Below, piece after piece: positions 38,201-49,666 of a DNA stretch of 64,000 nt (the first letter of the stretch is position 1; each line of letters starts with the position of its first letter). Source of the stretch: Mangifera indica (Eukaryota; Streptophyta; Magnoliopsida; Sapindales; Anacardiaceae); contig NC_058152.1 of the NCBI RefSeq assembly GCF_011075055.1, positions 6,200,001 through 6,264,000 of the forward strand, read 5' to 3'. The translations under genes and the position numbers were made by a program. A model generated the notes under the pieces. It had not been told where the DNA came from. It saw only the letters and a program-made list of their open reading frames with translations, and made no database searches.

Positions 38201-39100
38201 TCATGTCCCATCGGCCAGTCTCAGTGTGATCTTATCACATCTAAAGGCAGAACTATTTTACAGATGTTGTAAACATGCACAAACATGTGAAATTGCAGTA
38301 GAATCCAATATCCAGGAGTTAATGTTTGAATTAACAGTTAATTTAAATTCAATTACATAACACTGATATGTAGCTGTTTTGCTTTTTCTCAGATCATCCA
38401 TCAGATCCCATATGTGAACCTCTCCTCCAAGGCTTTTGAGTTTGCCTCTTTTTGCCTCTCGTGGCAAAGGTAGTTGACAACTCAGTTGGTGTTTTCCCTT
38501 TCTTCTCATTATTGTAAAATTCTTGAATATCATTGAAAAGCTCAGAGAGAATGCGTTCAATCTTATTGAGATTATAATTTGTAATAAACGGCTTAAAAGT
38601 TGCAGGGAGTGAATAGAGAATCAAATTTACTCGAACATTATACAACAAATTTGTACCCATAATTTGTAACTCCTTAGTCTTGTTAATCACTTTAATAACA
38701 TGATTATTTGGGGAAACGCCCTCCTTAAGCCACATGCTGAATAGTGAAGTCATCAAATTATATTCTTTCATTTGAGCATTTTCACTATATAATGTCTCAA
38801 AGTAGTGATAATTTCATACGCACTCTGCACGTTCTCAAGCCGAGTTTGAAGTTCAAAGTTCATTGATGCCAGCATATAACTACGAACTCGTAAGTCGACA
38901 TCTACCCATTCAGCATAAACTCTTTGCTCTTCCTCAGAGGTGTCAGGGTCCACTACTACTGGTAAAGGTGCTTACAAGACATAAATTGACTTTTCAAGAT
39001 TAAGAACGATTGTCAGATTTCTTAGCCAATCTTTAAAATTAGGACCAACAAGCACATGAGAGTCCATCAATTTCAGGAGTATATTGTTTGCCGTTGACAT
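35292..39100 (-). pseudogene. Copia-2 gag-pol polyprotein, lightly decayed
   Basis: Starts MSTANNILLKLMDSHVLV at 39100. In order: UBN2-type gag (39100-38390) with a stop after SIYVL and a frameshift near 38770; protease, where the DSGA motif reads DSTA (WILDSTAISHVC, about 38290); GAG-pre-integrase with CxxC (YPTCESCL, about 37820); integrase (37739-36945) with HTDMCGP, ALRSDRRDEY and NGVSEWRN keeping D, D and E; reverse transcriptase (36938-35900) with YVDDILLIGND; and RNase H to the stop at 35292-35294. Two nonsense changes are clear: a Trp codon to TAG near 36702 (GCK*IFKRK) and TAA near 36523 just before MNIKTVFL. No zinc knuckle was seen in gag. The span is not a multiple of three. Confidence 0.9.
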
Positions 39101-41186
39101 TTTGAGATTCTGTATCACAAGAGAGAATGTTGTAAGAAATAACAAATTCATTTGTAATTACCAATTAACCTAATCTTATTAGCTCCCACTATTTTATTCA
39201 AATCTTATACTCCCTTAGCTAAAAATTTGGAAAGTTCATTGGATCACTTTCTAGTGGGGAATCAAGTTCTTATCAAACTTGACAAACCGCACATAATAGA
39301 TCTAAGTCCGTCAAGCTCAATATGTAGGAATTGGTATCCTTTTGCATTCCAAATGCAAGCTATGCTATATGTGAGCCTCTAGCTTTGAGCATCATATATA
39401 ATAGATCTAAACACTCTAAAATAGTCAAATTCAACCCTTCGTGTTTTCCAGATATAATACCCCATCACTCCCGCATATAATAGAATATAGGGAATGACAA
39501 AAATATTATTCTAGACACCAATCGACTAATTTTATGTCATATGACATAATATCCATCACTTAATAGAAATCTAGGATTTCCAACCTTATGACATAACCTT
39601 AATCGACCTACAATAGAAGACTCGAATTTGATATTGAAAATTTGGGAAAGATTTTATTATTATTAATTAGGTTTAGTTTATATCTTGAGTAGTCTAGTAT
39701 GTATCTTTGGATACATATTTGTCACCCAAAACATGTTACTAAACTATATTCTTACACTTTATGTCATTGATAACTTTTCTAATATCCTAAATGGTATTTG
39801 TAAGAATATTTCATACCTAAAAGTTTTAGTTCTCTAAAACACAAAACTATGTATTATATGTCATAAATAAATTACATAATAATTTAAAACATAAAACTTA
39901 GGCATGTTATTGAACACATATCAACTATATTATTCAATAATCAAAAGAAGTCATATTTTCATACAACTTAGCATATCATATATTTACAATATACTTTAGG
40001 TTGATCTTGCATATAAGAGATCCAATATCTTATAACTTAATTCTATACTAGCAAACTTGAATTCTTATGTATGTATCTAAGGCAACAAACATATCCAATA
40101 TGTTCAATCCATTTCAATCTAGCATACATAATGTCTCATATATAGCATAAACATGTCATACATTAATACTATCATATATACCTATAAAAACATGACATTG
40201 TGGGCACCATACTAATATTTGTAACCCCATAGTTGAACATTCAAACTTAGAAATTCAATTTGTGATTTGGTAAACCTAAGAAATAACCTACCCTACTTTA
40301 TACTTTTTATTCAAATTTGCTAAAACACAAACACATCCAATGTTTGGTGTCTATAAGATCAAACCATAACAAGTATACAAAGTAATTAAACCAAAATTTT
40401 ATATTACATTTTTCTTGAAACCAACCATGAAACCCTAACTCTTGATATTTCCAAAACACATACCAAGTTCACCAAAATCTCACTAAACATGTTTCAATTC
40501 ATACTTAAACATGAATAGATTTTAGAATGACAAGTTGTAAAATAAATACATAACACATGCCTAATGTGAGCCAAATTCACAAGTGTCATGCATTCCACAA
40601 AATCATGACATATATGAATCATTCATCACTCAAACATAATGCATCTCACCATGTAATAATTATTCAAGTATGAATATAGTTACTCATAAAGTAATTTATC
40701 CAATCCAAGCTATCAAGAATTCAATTCTTAATCAAACAAAGTCAAACGCTAGTTTAATGAATTAATAACAATTCAATCAACATTGAATGTTATTTCCATC
40801 AACCAAACACATGGAAATCATGTCAAACTGTTCATGCCCTTCACCAAGTCACACAAACTAAGTTTCATAAAAATGCATTCCCATGTAAAGTCAAGATTAA
40901 AATTTATGTGTATATCATGACAATCATGTATAAATCATGATTAAATCATTAATTTCAAAAACACCTAAATTTCTAAAATTAGGGTTTTTTTTTTATGTCA
41001 AAAGTTATCCAACACAATTTCAATAATTTAAAGCTTCTCAAATGCTATTAAAACATTCCTAATAACATATGTACACTTGGTTTGAACCAATCACACATAA
41101 CAAAACTTTATATTTTAGGTTTTGATCACTAACACTTCCAAACACCTAAAATTATGACATGTTTTTGTCATTCAAGGATCAAACTC
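39101..41186 (-). other. Long non-coding leader of Copia-2
   Basis: About 2.1 kb between the primer-binding site and the gag start without any open frame of note on either strand. AT-rich, with many short A/C-rich words. Such a leader is known from BARE/Angela Copia elements, where it holds packaging and dimerisation signals; none can be pinpointed here. Confidence 0.6.
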
Positions 41187-41200
41187 TTACTCTGATACCA
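41187..41200 (-). other. Primer-binding site of Copia-2
   Basis: Minus strand TGGTATCAGAGTAAG begins two bases inside the 5' LTR edge and matches the initiator methionine tRNA 3' end type. It confirms orientation and the LTR boundary at 41203. Confidence 0.9.
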
Positions 41201-41202
41201 TT

Positions 41203-42801
41203 TGTAGGATTTTGGTAAGAAAATTAAAATTTTTAGATCATGTTCACATCATATGTAACAATGGTAATATAAAATTTATATATTGTTTCAAGAAATAAAA
41301 TATAGAAACATGTAAACTACCTTGTACCTTGTAATTTGACTTGAAGTTTAGAAGCTTGAATCACTAAAATAAGTGATCTCTTGACTTGCACCCTTCAAGG
41401 AAGAAAAATGATGCTTTTCCCAACAAAAGAAGAAGAAGAAGAGAAAATGTAATAATTTTTCTACATTTTTCTCTCTTTTATTAAACTAAACTTGATATTT
41501 ATCAAGTTAAAGCATATGTTCAATTCTCATTGGTTGATAATTAAGAGTAAATTAGAATTTGACACATGTTGAATAATTTGTGCCCAAAATTATTCATTCT
41601 AACTTTCTAAACAATTTAAAAGTGTAAAATGACAATTTCACCCCTTTGTCGAATCTTATTCGAAAAACACTATTTTTATCCGCGGAAAGTGCTAGCCAAC
41701 CATGGATAAATATTTTTAGCTTCATAAAACTATTTTCTTCCTTGAAATATGGGTGTGACCTTCAAGGTTCATAGTGATGTAGCCGTGGGCTCTATATCGG
41801 ATGATACATTTCGTTATATCACTATATAACTCAAAACTGTTGTTAACCAATATACTTTATTTTTCGCTACAAAACAAAGCTCCCACTGATCATATGGTGT
41901 CATCTAGCAATGTCCTATGACCCCTACATTACAATGAAGTACAAGCTTCACATAATGTCAAATGAACTTTTCTTACTCATACTTACCATGTAGTCTAATC
42001 CCTCCGTCATTACATCCCAATTAAACTTAGATTCATGGAATGTCAAAATCCAATATTTAATCTTTTTGAATATCAAGTCATACCTTAGAATGTGCCACAT
42101 TAAAACTCTTTTCATGTGGACTTTTATCTATATTGGTCAGTGTCTTAGATTTTCATGTTTCTTGATATTCGTATAGAAACTCAAGAGCAGTCGAGCCGAC
42201 GGATCCCTGTATGATAATCACTTGTCTTTTCGTTTAAGCAACATATGATCAAAGTGGCTTCTGAATGAGACATGATTAGCCTCGTGGTATACACCATATG
42301 AACCATACGTTCCAGAACGAAATACAACTGTGATTTATCAAGTCAAAGGATCTATATACTAGTATGATTTATGATGTATCATTGACTACATATTAATGTC
42401 CATGTGATCATCATTCAACGGTCACGTTCAATAAATAATATAATATAATAACCTTTGATCAGTTCTCTATCCATCAAATGGTTCCATTATTTATCCATGT
42501 GTATATCCACCATGTCTAATATCATCTATTGATATACTGTGATGATATAACACACACCCACTATGCAATACTATTGCCCAAACAGATTATCTATGCAAGG
42601 AACGATTTGATGACGTCTATTAAAACTTATCGGAACCTTTCACATGTCGTATGCATGTAGCTAATATAGATGTAATATACAACTATAACATAGATATAAA
42701 ATTGACGCAGAAAACATGTGAAATCTTATTAATAATGTATATGCAAGATATAAAACCCTTGAAACCAACAAAGCAATTGGTTTTTAGGGCATATTCTAAC
42801 A
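41203..42801 (-). repeat. 5' LTR of Copia-2
   Basis: 1599 bp; in element orientation it starts TGTTAGAATATGCCC at 42801 and ends CCAAAATCCTACA at 41203. Relative to the 3' LTR it lacks about nine bases near 41410. Open frame 42651-42851 crosses the LTR edge and is not a gene. Confidence 0.93.
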
Positions 42802-42806
42802 CTTAT

Positions 42807-43419
42807 GATATCATTGCAATCTTGTTTGCTACATGCTCAAATTTACTATGATTGTTATGTTGTGTCATGCATCATTAAAGATCTACTGTAAATTAGTGAA
42901 CTCTGTTTAGGTCTATATTCTATAGTCTTTGTGTTTAAAGAGAAATCTAATCATTTCACTATCTGTGGAGGTTAAATGCATGCTGTAATTTTTTTTATGA
43001 AGTTGTCACTTTTTTTTTTCTTTTGTGTATGTTAAATTGATTGTATTTGCTTTTCAGTTTTTTTTTTTTTTTTGATTACTTCTTGTTGGATTCCAAATTT
43101 GAGTAATTTGTTGAAGTATGACTTTAGATACTGCTTCAAAAAGTTACTTGCATGCTTTATCTCTCTCAATTTGGTCAATTATAAGTATCTCAGTAATGTG
43201 TAGTGATATGATCTATAAAACTATAAGATTGATCAATTAATTTGTTTGAGACCTGACTTAATATTAAACTGTTTTAATCCTGGTCTCATTTAAATTAGTA
43301 ATATTTCTTTGTTCGCTATGTTTTGTATCTTCGGAAGAATTCTAGTGTTGACTGTGTTTTATATCTTAGAAAGAATTTGAAGGTTCACTTTTACCCAATA
43401 ATTGTGGAAAACTATGAAG
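42807..43419 (+). other. Continuation of the T-rich intron-like spacer
   Basis: Right half of the sequence interrupted by Copia-2; joining at one CTTAT copy restores an uninterrupted T-rich stretch. It contains long T runs and TTTTCAG near 43060 followed by poly(T), and no coding sequence. Confidence 0.35.
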
Positions 43420-46010
43420 AAATATATTAAAATTATAAAAATTATAAAAGTATCCTAAACTTTTTCAGGATTTTAAAAATCCCTTAAAAATTTTTATTAT
43501 CATCTCTAATATTAAAAAAATTATAATTTACTTAAATATATAATTATATATCATTGATATTTATACCTATACTTATACTAATAATTTTTTTAATTGAAAT
43601 TAATAGAAATTAGAGTAATAAGATAAACTTTTGGAGAAACATTATTATTTAGTTGGAGAGCTTTCTTGTCTTTTTAATATTTTTATAAAAAATATAACTT
43701 TTTTTTAAGCAAATTCAAAGTTGTAAGAAATTTTTTTTTTCATATTTGAAGAATAAAAATTTACGTTTCATTAAATCTTGGGTAATATTAGTATTAAATA
43801 AATTAATAGTAATATTATGGGTAAAAATAATATATATAATTTTATACATATATAATAATATATTATTATATGATCAATTAGTTTTAAATTATAAATTAAA
43901 TAATATTCACTTATCTATTAATACATTATTATTTATACATAAAATTATATATATTGTTTATACACATAATTTTATTAATAAATAAAATTTTTTTTAATAT
44001 TATTTTTAACGGACAAGTTCAACTTCAACAAAAATCCTTAAACGTAGATAAATATGTACATAATTCAGTTTAAACTATAAAATTAGAACAAATCGTTCAG
44101 AAATTACAGTTTGATTTAGTTTGGGTTATAAAACGGTTCAGTTTGGGTTGAAAAATTTTTGAAAAATGGTTTATGGTTTGGGTTATAGTTTGAGCGGTTT
44201 TTAAATGGAACCGAACCGCATAATGTATTTATTTTTAAAGATATATATTTCAAAAAATATATATTTATTATATATTTACCTGCAATCTCCATCCCCCCTT
44301 AACAGTTGCACAGCACAGAATAGCCGACCTTCGTCACTTGAACTTTCCGGCGTCGCCGTCGTTCTTTCTTGCTGGAAAATGATCTCAGTCATCATCTCAG
44401 GCGTCAATCAACTCACCGTCATCAGACTTGTCTCAGTCATCGCTCAACTCGTCGTCGCCGGTAAGTCATTTTTCTTCCCGATAATCTTATGCAACTGATT
44501 CCACTATTTAATGCTGCAAGTGGGTATCTATTTTGTTCTTGAAAATATTCATCTTCATATTCAGTTTTCGTTGAACTGTCAATTGAACTACTCCACCATT
44601 TTATAAAATAATATTTACTTTTTCCTTGATGAGTCATGAGGCAATAGAAAATTACTACTTGATGAATTCTACTTGTTGAGTTGCACGAAATTTTCGATCC
44701 ACTGGACAAAAAAACAAATCAAGCTGGATTAATTGTGAAATGAAAAAGAAGTCGATGAAAGGTGGCCTTTAGTGAATCATCAATTCTATTCTGATGAAAT
44801 CTATTAGTTTTTTTTTTTTTTTTCTTTTATTCTTAAAGATAATTGCAAGAAAGCTATGAATTTGTATCTGGGAAAAATTGTTCCATTGAACAGATTTGCA
44901 TTTCTTCTATATATTCAAGGGACAGATGTCTCAATTTGTTGACGGAATTCAACTGCATCAGACTTTATTTTACTCAAACAACCTAAACTATCCAATAAAC
45001 AAACAGAAAAAAGGGCAAAACATGATTCATTTTATCATAATCTTTCTCTGGTTGCTTCAATGTTCCTTGACCTACATAAAAATTATCAATTGATCATCAA
45101 TTTGTGCACATTATCCATAGAAGAATAGAAGAAGACAGATATATGAAATTGATAACAGAGGATCCCTTTAAAGATTGAAGAAAAGTTGTTGAAGCCAACA
45201 TACATATGAATTTTTTAATCTAAATGCTCGCATGATTTTATTACATTAATGGTTTCTCTTTTCTAAAAGTAATAAATAGTTTAGAATAGTCGAGACCTTC
45301 CTTCCTTCTTGACTTCTTTGTCTTTCTCTTCTTCCTTATACATGTTGTCTTCTTTCTTATACATGTGTGTTTGTGATGCAATTACTATAAATTAATTATG
45401 TTATGTTTAACTATTACTTTCACGTAGAGGAGATATTATTAATGTGTGTGCATCGATAGATACAAGTGAAATATTATGTTTCATTTCTAGTAACTATAAT
45501 TCATTTATTTTTTATTGAATACGAAATATTGAAAGTGAATGATTTTTATTTGGTTCAAACCGTAAGCCAAACCAAACCAAATCGTATTTTTCAGTTTGGT
45601 TTATAATCTAAAATGGTTTGATTTGATTTAAAATTTTTTCAAGCCATTTTTTGTAGTTTGGTTTGAAAAATGTCTTATCCCGCACCAAACTGGATCATGC
45701 ACACCCCTAAGCGCAGACATATGAAAGATACCAAAGTAAACTTAAAAAAAAAAAAAAAATCAAAGTAACACTTTCTCAAAACCTTAGAGATCAAAATTTA
45801 TTACCTCCACTGGAAAAATCCGCTATTTTTACTTCCTAATCAACCTTTGAGTTTCGATTTCTCGGTAGAAGATGCTATCTTAAGAAAGTAATTACAAAAA
45901 TGCTGTAAATTAACTGAATTTGGCGCTGCTGGTGATCTCCTCTTTTCTTTAATGGTAGATTTTTGAACTGCTATATGTGATTTTCAATATATGATAAAAA
46001 CCATTTGTTA
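43420..46010. repeat. Duplicated block B (downstream copy, upstream of the PPR gene)
   Basis: Collinear with block A at 32000-32795, in the same orientation, but expanded by the hAT insertion 44049-45709 and about 80 bp near 45850-45940. Its right end reaches to within about 380 bp of the PPR start codon, so it probably contains promoter or leader sequence of that gene. The open frame 43746-43985 is AT-rich chance sequence. Confidence 0.85.
44049..45709. mobile_element. hAT element, 1661 bp, with empty-site support
   Basis: The right end finishes TGCACACCCCTA; the left end TAAATATGTACATAATTCAG is a mutated version of the same terminus. TSDs are AACGTAGA (44041-44048) and AGCGCAGA (45710-45717); block A has the unoccupied site AATGCAGA at 32588-32595. 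Subterminal 'GGTTTGGTTT' words occur inverted at both ends. Inside, 44280-44465 is GC-rich and ends GCCGGTAAGTC, an exon-plus-splice-donor-like stretch that could be the leader exon of a lost transposase gene. No transposase domain is visible; the short frame 44205-44498 covers this patch. Confidence 0.85.
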
Positions 46011-46147
46011 AGATTCATATCATTTGGAAATAGTAAAATTAAGTTGGCTTTGAAAAATTAAAATTTCACTGTGAAAATTACTTCCATATCATATTTTTGT
46101 GGCGTGCTTTCACTGTCTTCTATGTAAATTTTCTATCCATAGATTTA

Positions 46148-46213
46148 CAGACTTTTTTTTTTTTCTGGTGGAGGTGATTTAGAGACTTTTTTTTTTTTTT
46201 TGGTGGAGGTGAT
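46148..46213. repeat. Two-copy tandem repeat with T-runs
   Basis: AGACT plus a T-run, then TGGTGGAGGTGAT, occurs twice in a row (about 46149-46178 and 46184-46213). It lies in the probable 5' region of the PPR gene, about 180 bp before the start codon, and may vary in length. Confidence 0.7.
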
Positions 46214-46388
46214 GCTTTGCTACAAAATCCAAGGTTTGAAATTGTACTTACATATGTCAAGATGATTACGATTGTGTTCTCCTTGTGTTATGGCTGCTTT
46301 AATGAATAAAAATGTGCAACTAGTGTTTGCAGATATGTTTAAACCAAATTCTAGATCATGCAACATATAATCAGCAGTTTATTTGGCG

Positions 46389-48965
46389 ATGGAATTCACA
46401 AAAGCAACTCCTTTTCCTTTGGCTCATAAGATACAGTCTTCATCAATGCACAATTACCAGCTATTCGCAGACATGTTCAAATCTTGTGCTGTCGGGTTTA
46501 ACACTAACCTAGGCAAAGCACTTCACAGTTGTGTCATAAAACTAGGCCATATTGCTTGCCGGGTTGTGTCCAAAGCGCTGCTTAATATGTATGCAAAATG
46601 TAGAGTTGTTGATGATTGCAAGAAGCTGTTTGGCCAGATGGGTACCTTTGATCCTGTTGTTTGGAACATTCTATTAGCTGGGTTTGCGAGTTCTCATGAT
46701 TATGATGATCAAGTGATGAGGTTGTTCTATAATATGCATTTTAGTAACCAACCTAAGCCTAACTCTGTGACTGTTGCTATTGTCCTTCCGGTGTGTGCAC
46801 GGTTCAGAAATATACATGGAGGGAAGAGTGTTCATGCGTTTGTGATTAAATCTGGACTTGAAACACAAACATTAGTTGGAAATGCTCTTGTATCTATGTA
46901 TGCAAAATGTGGGTTAGTCCACAAGGATGCATACTCTGTATTTGGAAGCATTGAGGACAAAGATGTTGTTTCCTGGAATGCAATCATTTCAGGTTTTTCT
47001 GAAAATAAATTCACTACAAATGCATTGAGGTTGTTCAGCTGGATGTTGAGAGGATCAGTAGAACCAAATTATGCTACAATTGTGAATATTCTACCTATAT
47101 GTGCTTCGTTGGATAAGCGTGTGGGCTACTGCTTTGGGAGAGAGACTCATTGTTATGTATTGCGCCGGGCTGAATTAATATCAAATGTTTTAGTCTGCAA
47201 TGCTTTGCTGAGCTTTTACTTGAGAGTTGGACAGATGGAAGAAGCGGAATTGTTGTTTCAGAGGATGAAATCAAGAGATCTGGTTTCATGGAATGCCATT
47301 ATCGCTGGATATGCATCAAATGGTGAGTGGTTAAAAGCATTGAATCTTTTTTGTGAATTAATCTCCATAGAGATGATAAGGCCAGATTCTGTAACTCTTG
47401 TCAGCATTCTTCCTGCCTGTTTATACTTACAGAACTTGAAGGTTGGGAAAGAGATTCATGGCTATTATCTTCGTCATCCTTACCTAGATGAGGATGCAAC
47501 TGTTGGGAATGCTTTAGTTAATTTTTATGCAAAATGTAAGGACATAGAAGCAGCATATCAAACATTTTCTTTGATTTCTAAGAAAGACTTGATATCGTGG
47601 AATTCTATACTTGATGCCTTTTCAGAGAGTGGATATGATATTCAGTTTCTCAACCTTTTACACAGTATGCATCAGGAAGGATTTAGACCAGACTCCATTA
47701 CTATCTTAGCCATAATTCATTTTTGTGCTACTGTTTTGAGAGTAAATATGGTTAAGGAAACACATGGGTATTCGATTAAGGCAGGCCTTTTATCAGGTGA
47801 TATTGAGCCTAATGTGGGAAATGCAATACTTGATGCATATGCAAAATGTGGTGCCATGGATTATGCCCTTGGTATTTTTCATGGTCTGGTGGAGAAGCGA
47901 AATTCAGTCGCATTAAATTCAATTATCTCAGGTTATGTGAATTGTGGATCATATGATGAAGCATATATGATATTTAAGCGGATGTCTACAGTGGATATCA
48001 CCACTTGGAATCTAATGATTCGGGGTTATGCTGACAGCAATTGTCCTGATCAAGCTCTTAGCCTGTTCCTTCAGTTACAAGTTCAAGGATTGAAGCCTGA
48101 TGCCATGACTATTATGAGCCTTCTTCCAGTTTGTTCTCAAATGGCTTCAATCCACTTATTGAGGCAGTGCCATGGGTATGTAATAAGAGCTTGTTTCAAT
48201 GATGTACATCTGGATGGATCTCTTGTAGATTTATATGCAAAATGTGGCAGCATAGGCAGTGCCTATAAGATTTTCCAGTCAAGCATAGAAAAAGATCTGG
48301 TTATGTTTACTGCTATGGTTGGTGGCTATGCAGTGCATGGGATGGGAAAGGAAGCACTCAAGGTTTTTTCTCAAATTCTAGAATTGGGTATTAAGCCGGA
48401 CCATGTTATCATTACTGCTGTATTATCTGCTTGCAGTCACGCTGGCCTTGTGGATGAAGGACTAAAGATATTTCGCTCAATGGAGAAGGTTTATGGGATC
48501 AAACCAACCACAGAACAATATTCTTGTGTAGTGGATCTTCTTGCTCGAGTAGGACGGATAAATGAAGCATATTCGTTTGTAACTAGTATGCCTATAGAAG
48601 CAAATGCAAACATATGGGGTACATTATTGAGTGCCTGCAGGACCCATCATGAGGTGGAATTAATTGGTGTTGTGGCAAATCGATTGTTTGAAATTGAAGC
48701 GAACAATATTGGTAACTATGTGGTGATGTCAAACCTATATGCAGCAAATGCTAGATGGGATGGAGTCATGGAGATAAGAAAACAAATGAAAACAAGGGAT
48801 TTGAAAAAGCCAGCAGGATGTAGCTGGATTGAAGTGGAGAGAAGAACAAATGTATTTATAGCTGGCGACTGTTCCCACCCTCAACGGGACATGATGTACT
48901 GTATATTAAACTTGTTGAACCGTCAAATTAAATATCAATTTCAGTTTTCCAACATCACCTCTTAG
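46389..48965 (+). CDS. SLG1: PLS-class, E-subclass pentatricopeptide repeat protein (SLG1-like)
   Basis: Single-exon 858-residue frame; the first ATG is 46389 (an upstream in-frame TTG at 46383 is not a plant start). After a short N-terminus of about 25 residues come tandem PPR motifs with the usual VVSWNAIISGF, NALVSMYAKCG, KPDHVIITAVLSACSHAG patterns nearly to residue 740. E motifs follow at about 742-840 (WGTLLSACRTHHEVEL, NYVVMSNLYA, KKPAGCSWIEVE), and then a short tail with no DYW domain. From memory, the C-terminal half matches Arabidopsis At5g08490 (SLG1), a mitochondrial editing factor acting on nad3; the orthology is inferred. Such proteins bind one RNA site and rely on a partner deaminase. 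A classical targeting peptide is not obvious. The frame is intact. Confidence 0.93.
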   Translation: MEFTKATPFPLAHKIQSSSMHNYQLFADMFKSCAVGFNTNLGKALHSCVIKLGHIACRVVSKALLNMYAKCRVVDDCKKLFGQMGTFDPVVWNILLAGFASSHDYDDQVMRLFYNMHFSNQPKPNSVTVAIVLPVCARFRNIHGGKSVHAFVIKSGLETQTLVGNALVSMYAKCGLVHKDAYSVFGSIEDKDVVSWNAIISGFSENKFTTNALRLFSWMLRGSVEPNYATIVNILPICASLDKRVGYCFGRETHCYVLRRAELISNVLVCNALLSFYLRVGQMEEAELLFQRMKSRDLVSWNAIIAGYASNGEWLKALNLFCELISIEMIRPDSVTLVSILPACLYLQNLKVGKEIHGYYLRHPYLDEDATVGNALVNFYAKCKDIEAAYQTFSLISKKDLISWNSILDAFSESGYDIQFLNLLHSMHQEGFRPDSITILAIIHFCATVLRVNMVKETHGYSIKAGLLSGDIEPNVGNAILDAYAKCGAMDYALGIFHGLVEKRNSVALNSIISGYVNCGSYDEAYMIFKRMSTVDITTWNLMIRGYADSNCPDQALSLFLQLQVQGLKPDAMTIMSLLPVCSQMASIHLLRQCHGYVIRACFNDVHLDGSLVDLYAKCGSIGSAYKIFQSSIEKDLVMFTAMVGGYAVHGMGKEALKVFSQILELGIKPDHVIITAVLSACSHAGLVDEGLKIFRSMEKVYGIKPTTEQYSCVVDLLARVGRINEAYSFVTSMPIEANANIWGTLLSACRTHHEVELIGVVANRLFEIEANNIGNYVVMSNLYAANARWDGVMEIRKQMKTRDLKKPAGCSWIEVERRTNVFIAGDCSHPQRDMMYCILNLLNRQIKYQFQFSNITS

Positions 48966-49480
48966 ACATATGACATATGGTGTGGCTCAAGTGAAGTATA
49001 ATGGCATTGCTAATAATTTTGAATTATATTGCAGATATCTCGAAAAATGGAATCTTCTACCCCATGGGTTTCAGATTAGACATTCTATTTGTGCCAATTT
49101 ATATTGTTGCGTTTAGTCTAGCCACATTCTCAATAGTCAAACCTGATCTTTTTTCTGATGTCGAATGACTTTTCAGTTTAATACACTGGATGCCCTGCTG
49201 CTTATGGTCTAAAGAATTTGGGTTTTCAATAAATGACTCTTTACTTTCGTCCTCTATGTTGTTTTATATGTGATAGGTACCTGAAGAGCTGCTGTGAGGC
49301 TTCGAGCGGTCGGTTCTGTATTTCCGAGAATAAACCTCTACTCTGTTATCAGTCGCTGATTTAAGGATGTTGTTGTTTGTAACGAAACGAGGAAAATGGG
49401 AATGTTGTTCAACATAGTATAATAATGTAATATGCAAACTCGATGTAACAGTGAAATTCTTTCATATTAAAGAAGCTTCA
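48966..49480 (+). other. Probable 3' UTR of the PPR gene
   Basis: Sequence of moderate complexity and no long frame, ending near TTCATATTAAAGAAGC at about 49461-49476. An intron within the UTR is possible (GCAG at about 49034, GATAGGTACC near 49275) but cannot be decided from sequence alone. Confidence 0.4.
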
Positions 49481-49666
49481 GAAGCAACAACAAGAGTTTC
49501 TACATCCATCATTCATCTCCAAATATTCATAACACAAAGAAATAGCAAATAGCAGTTCCAACACAACTACAAACTACAAAACATTAACAAAATGCATAAA
49601 ATAAGAGTGAATCCAAAAAACACACTAACTAATCTCCCACCAACTTTTGAGAGGCTGGGTCTCTCC

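Larger units (their letters stand above)
33649..42801 (-). mobile_element. Copia-2: complete Ty1/Copia retrotransposon, TSD CTTAT
   Basis: A 9153-bp element on the minus strand. Its 5' LTR is 41203-42801 and its 3' LTR is 33649-35257. Perfect 5-bp duplications CTTAT flank it (33644-33648 and 42802-42806). A primer-binding site, long leader, gag-pol frame and purine-rich tract are all present. The LTRs are much more alike than those of the element at 17509, so it is younger. Size, 1.6-kb LTRs and a leader of about 2 kb before gag resemble the Angela/BARE group of Copia, which is an inference. The pol frame is broken by a handful of stops and frameshifts. Confidence 0.95.

Noticed and set aside
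44205..44498. 97-residue open frame as a gene
   Set aside because: It is inside the hAT element and covers a leader-exon-like patch ending in a splice donor; no protein similarity is recognised.
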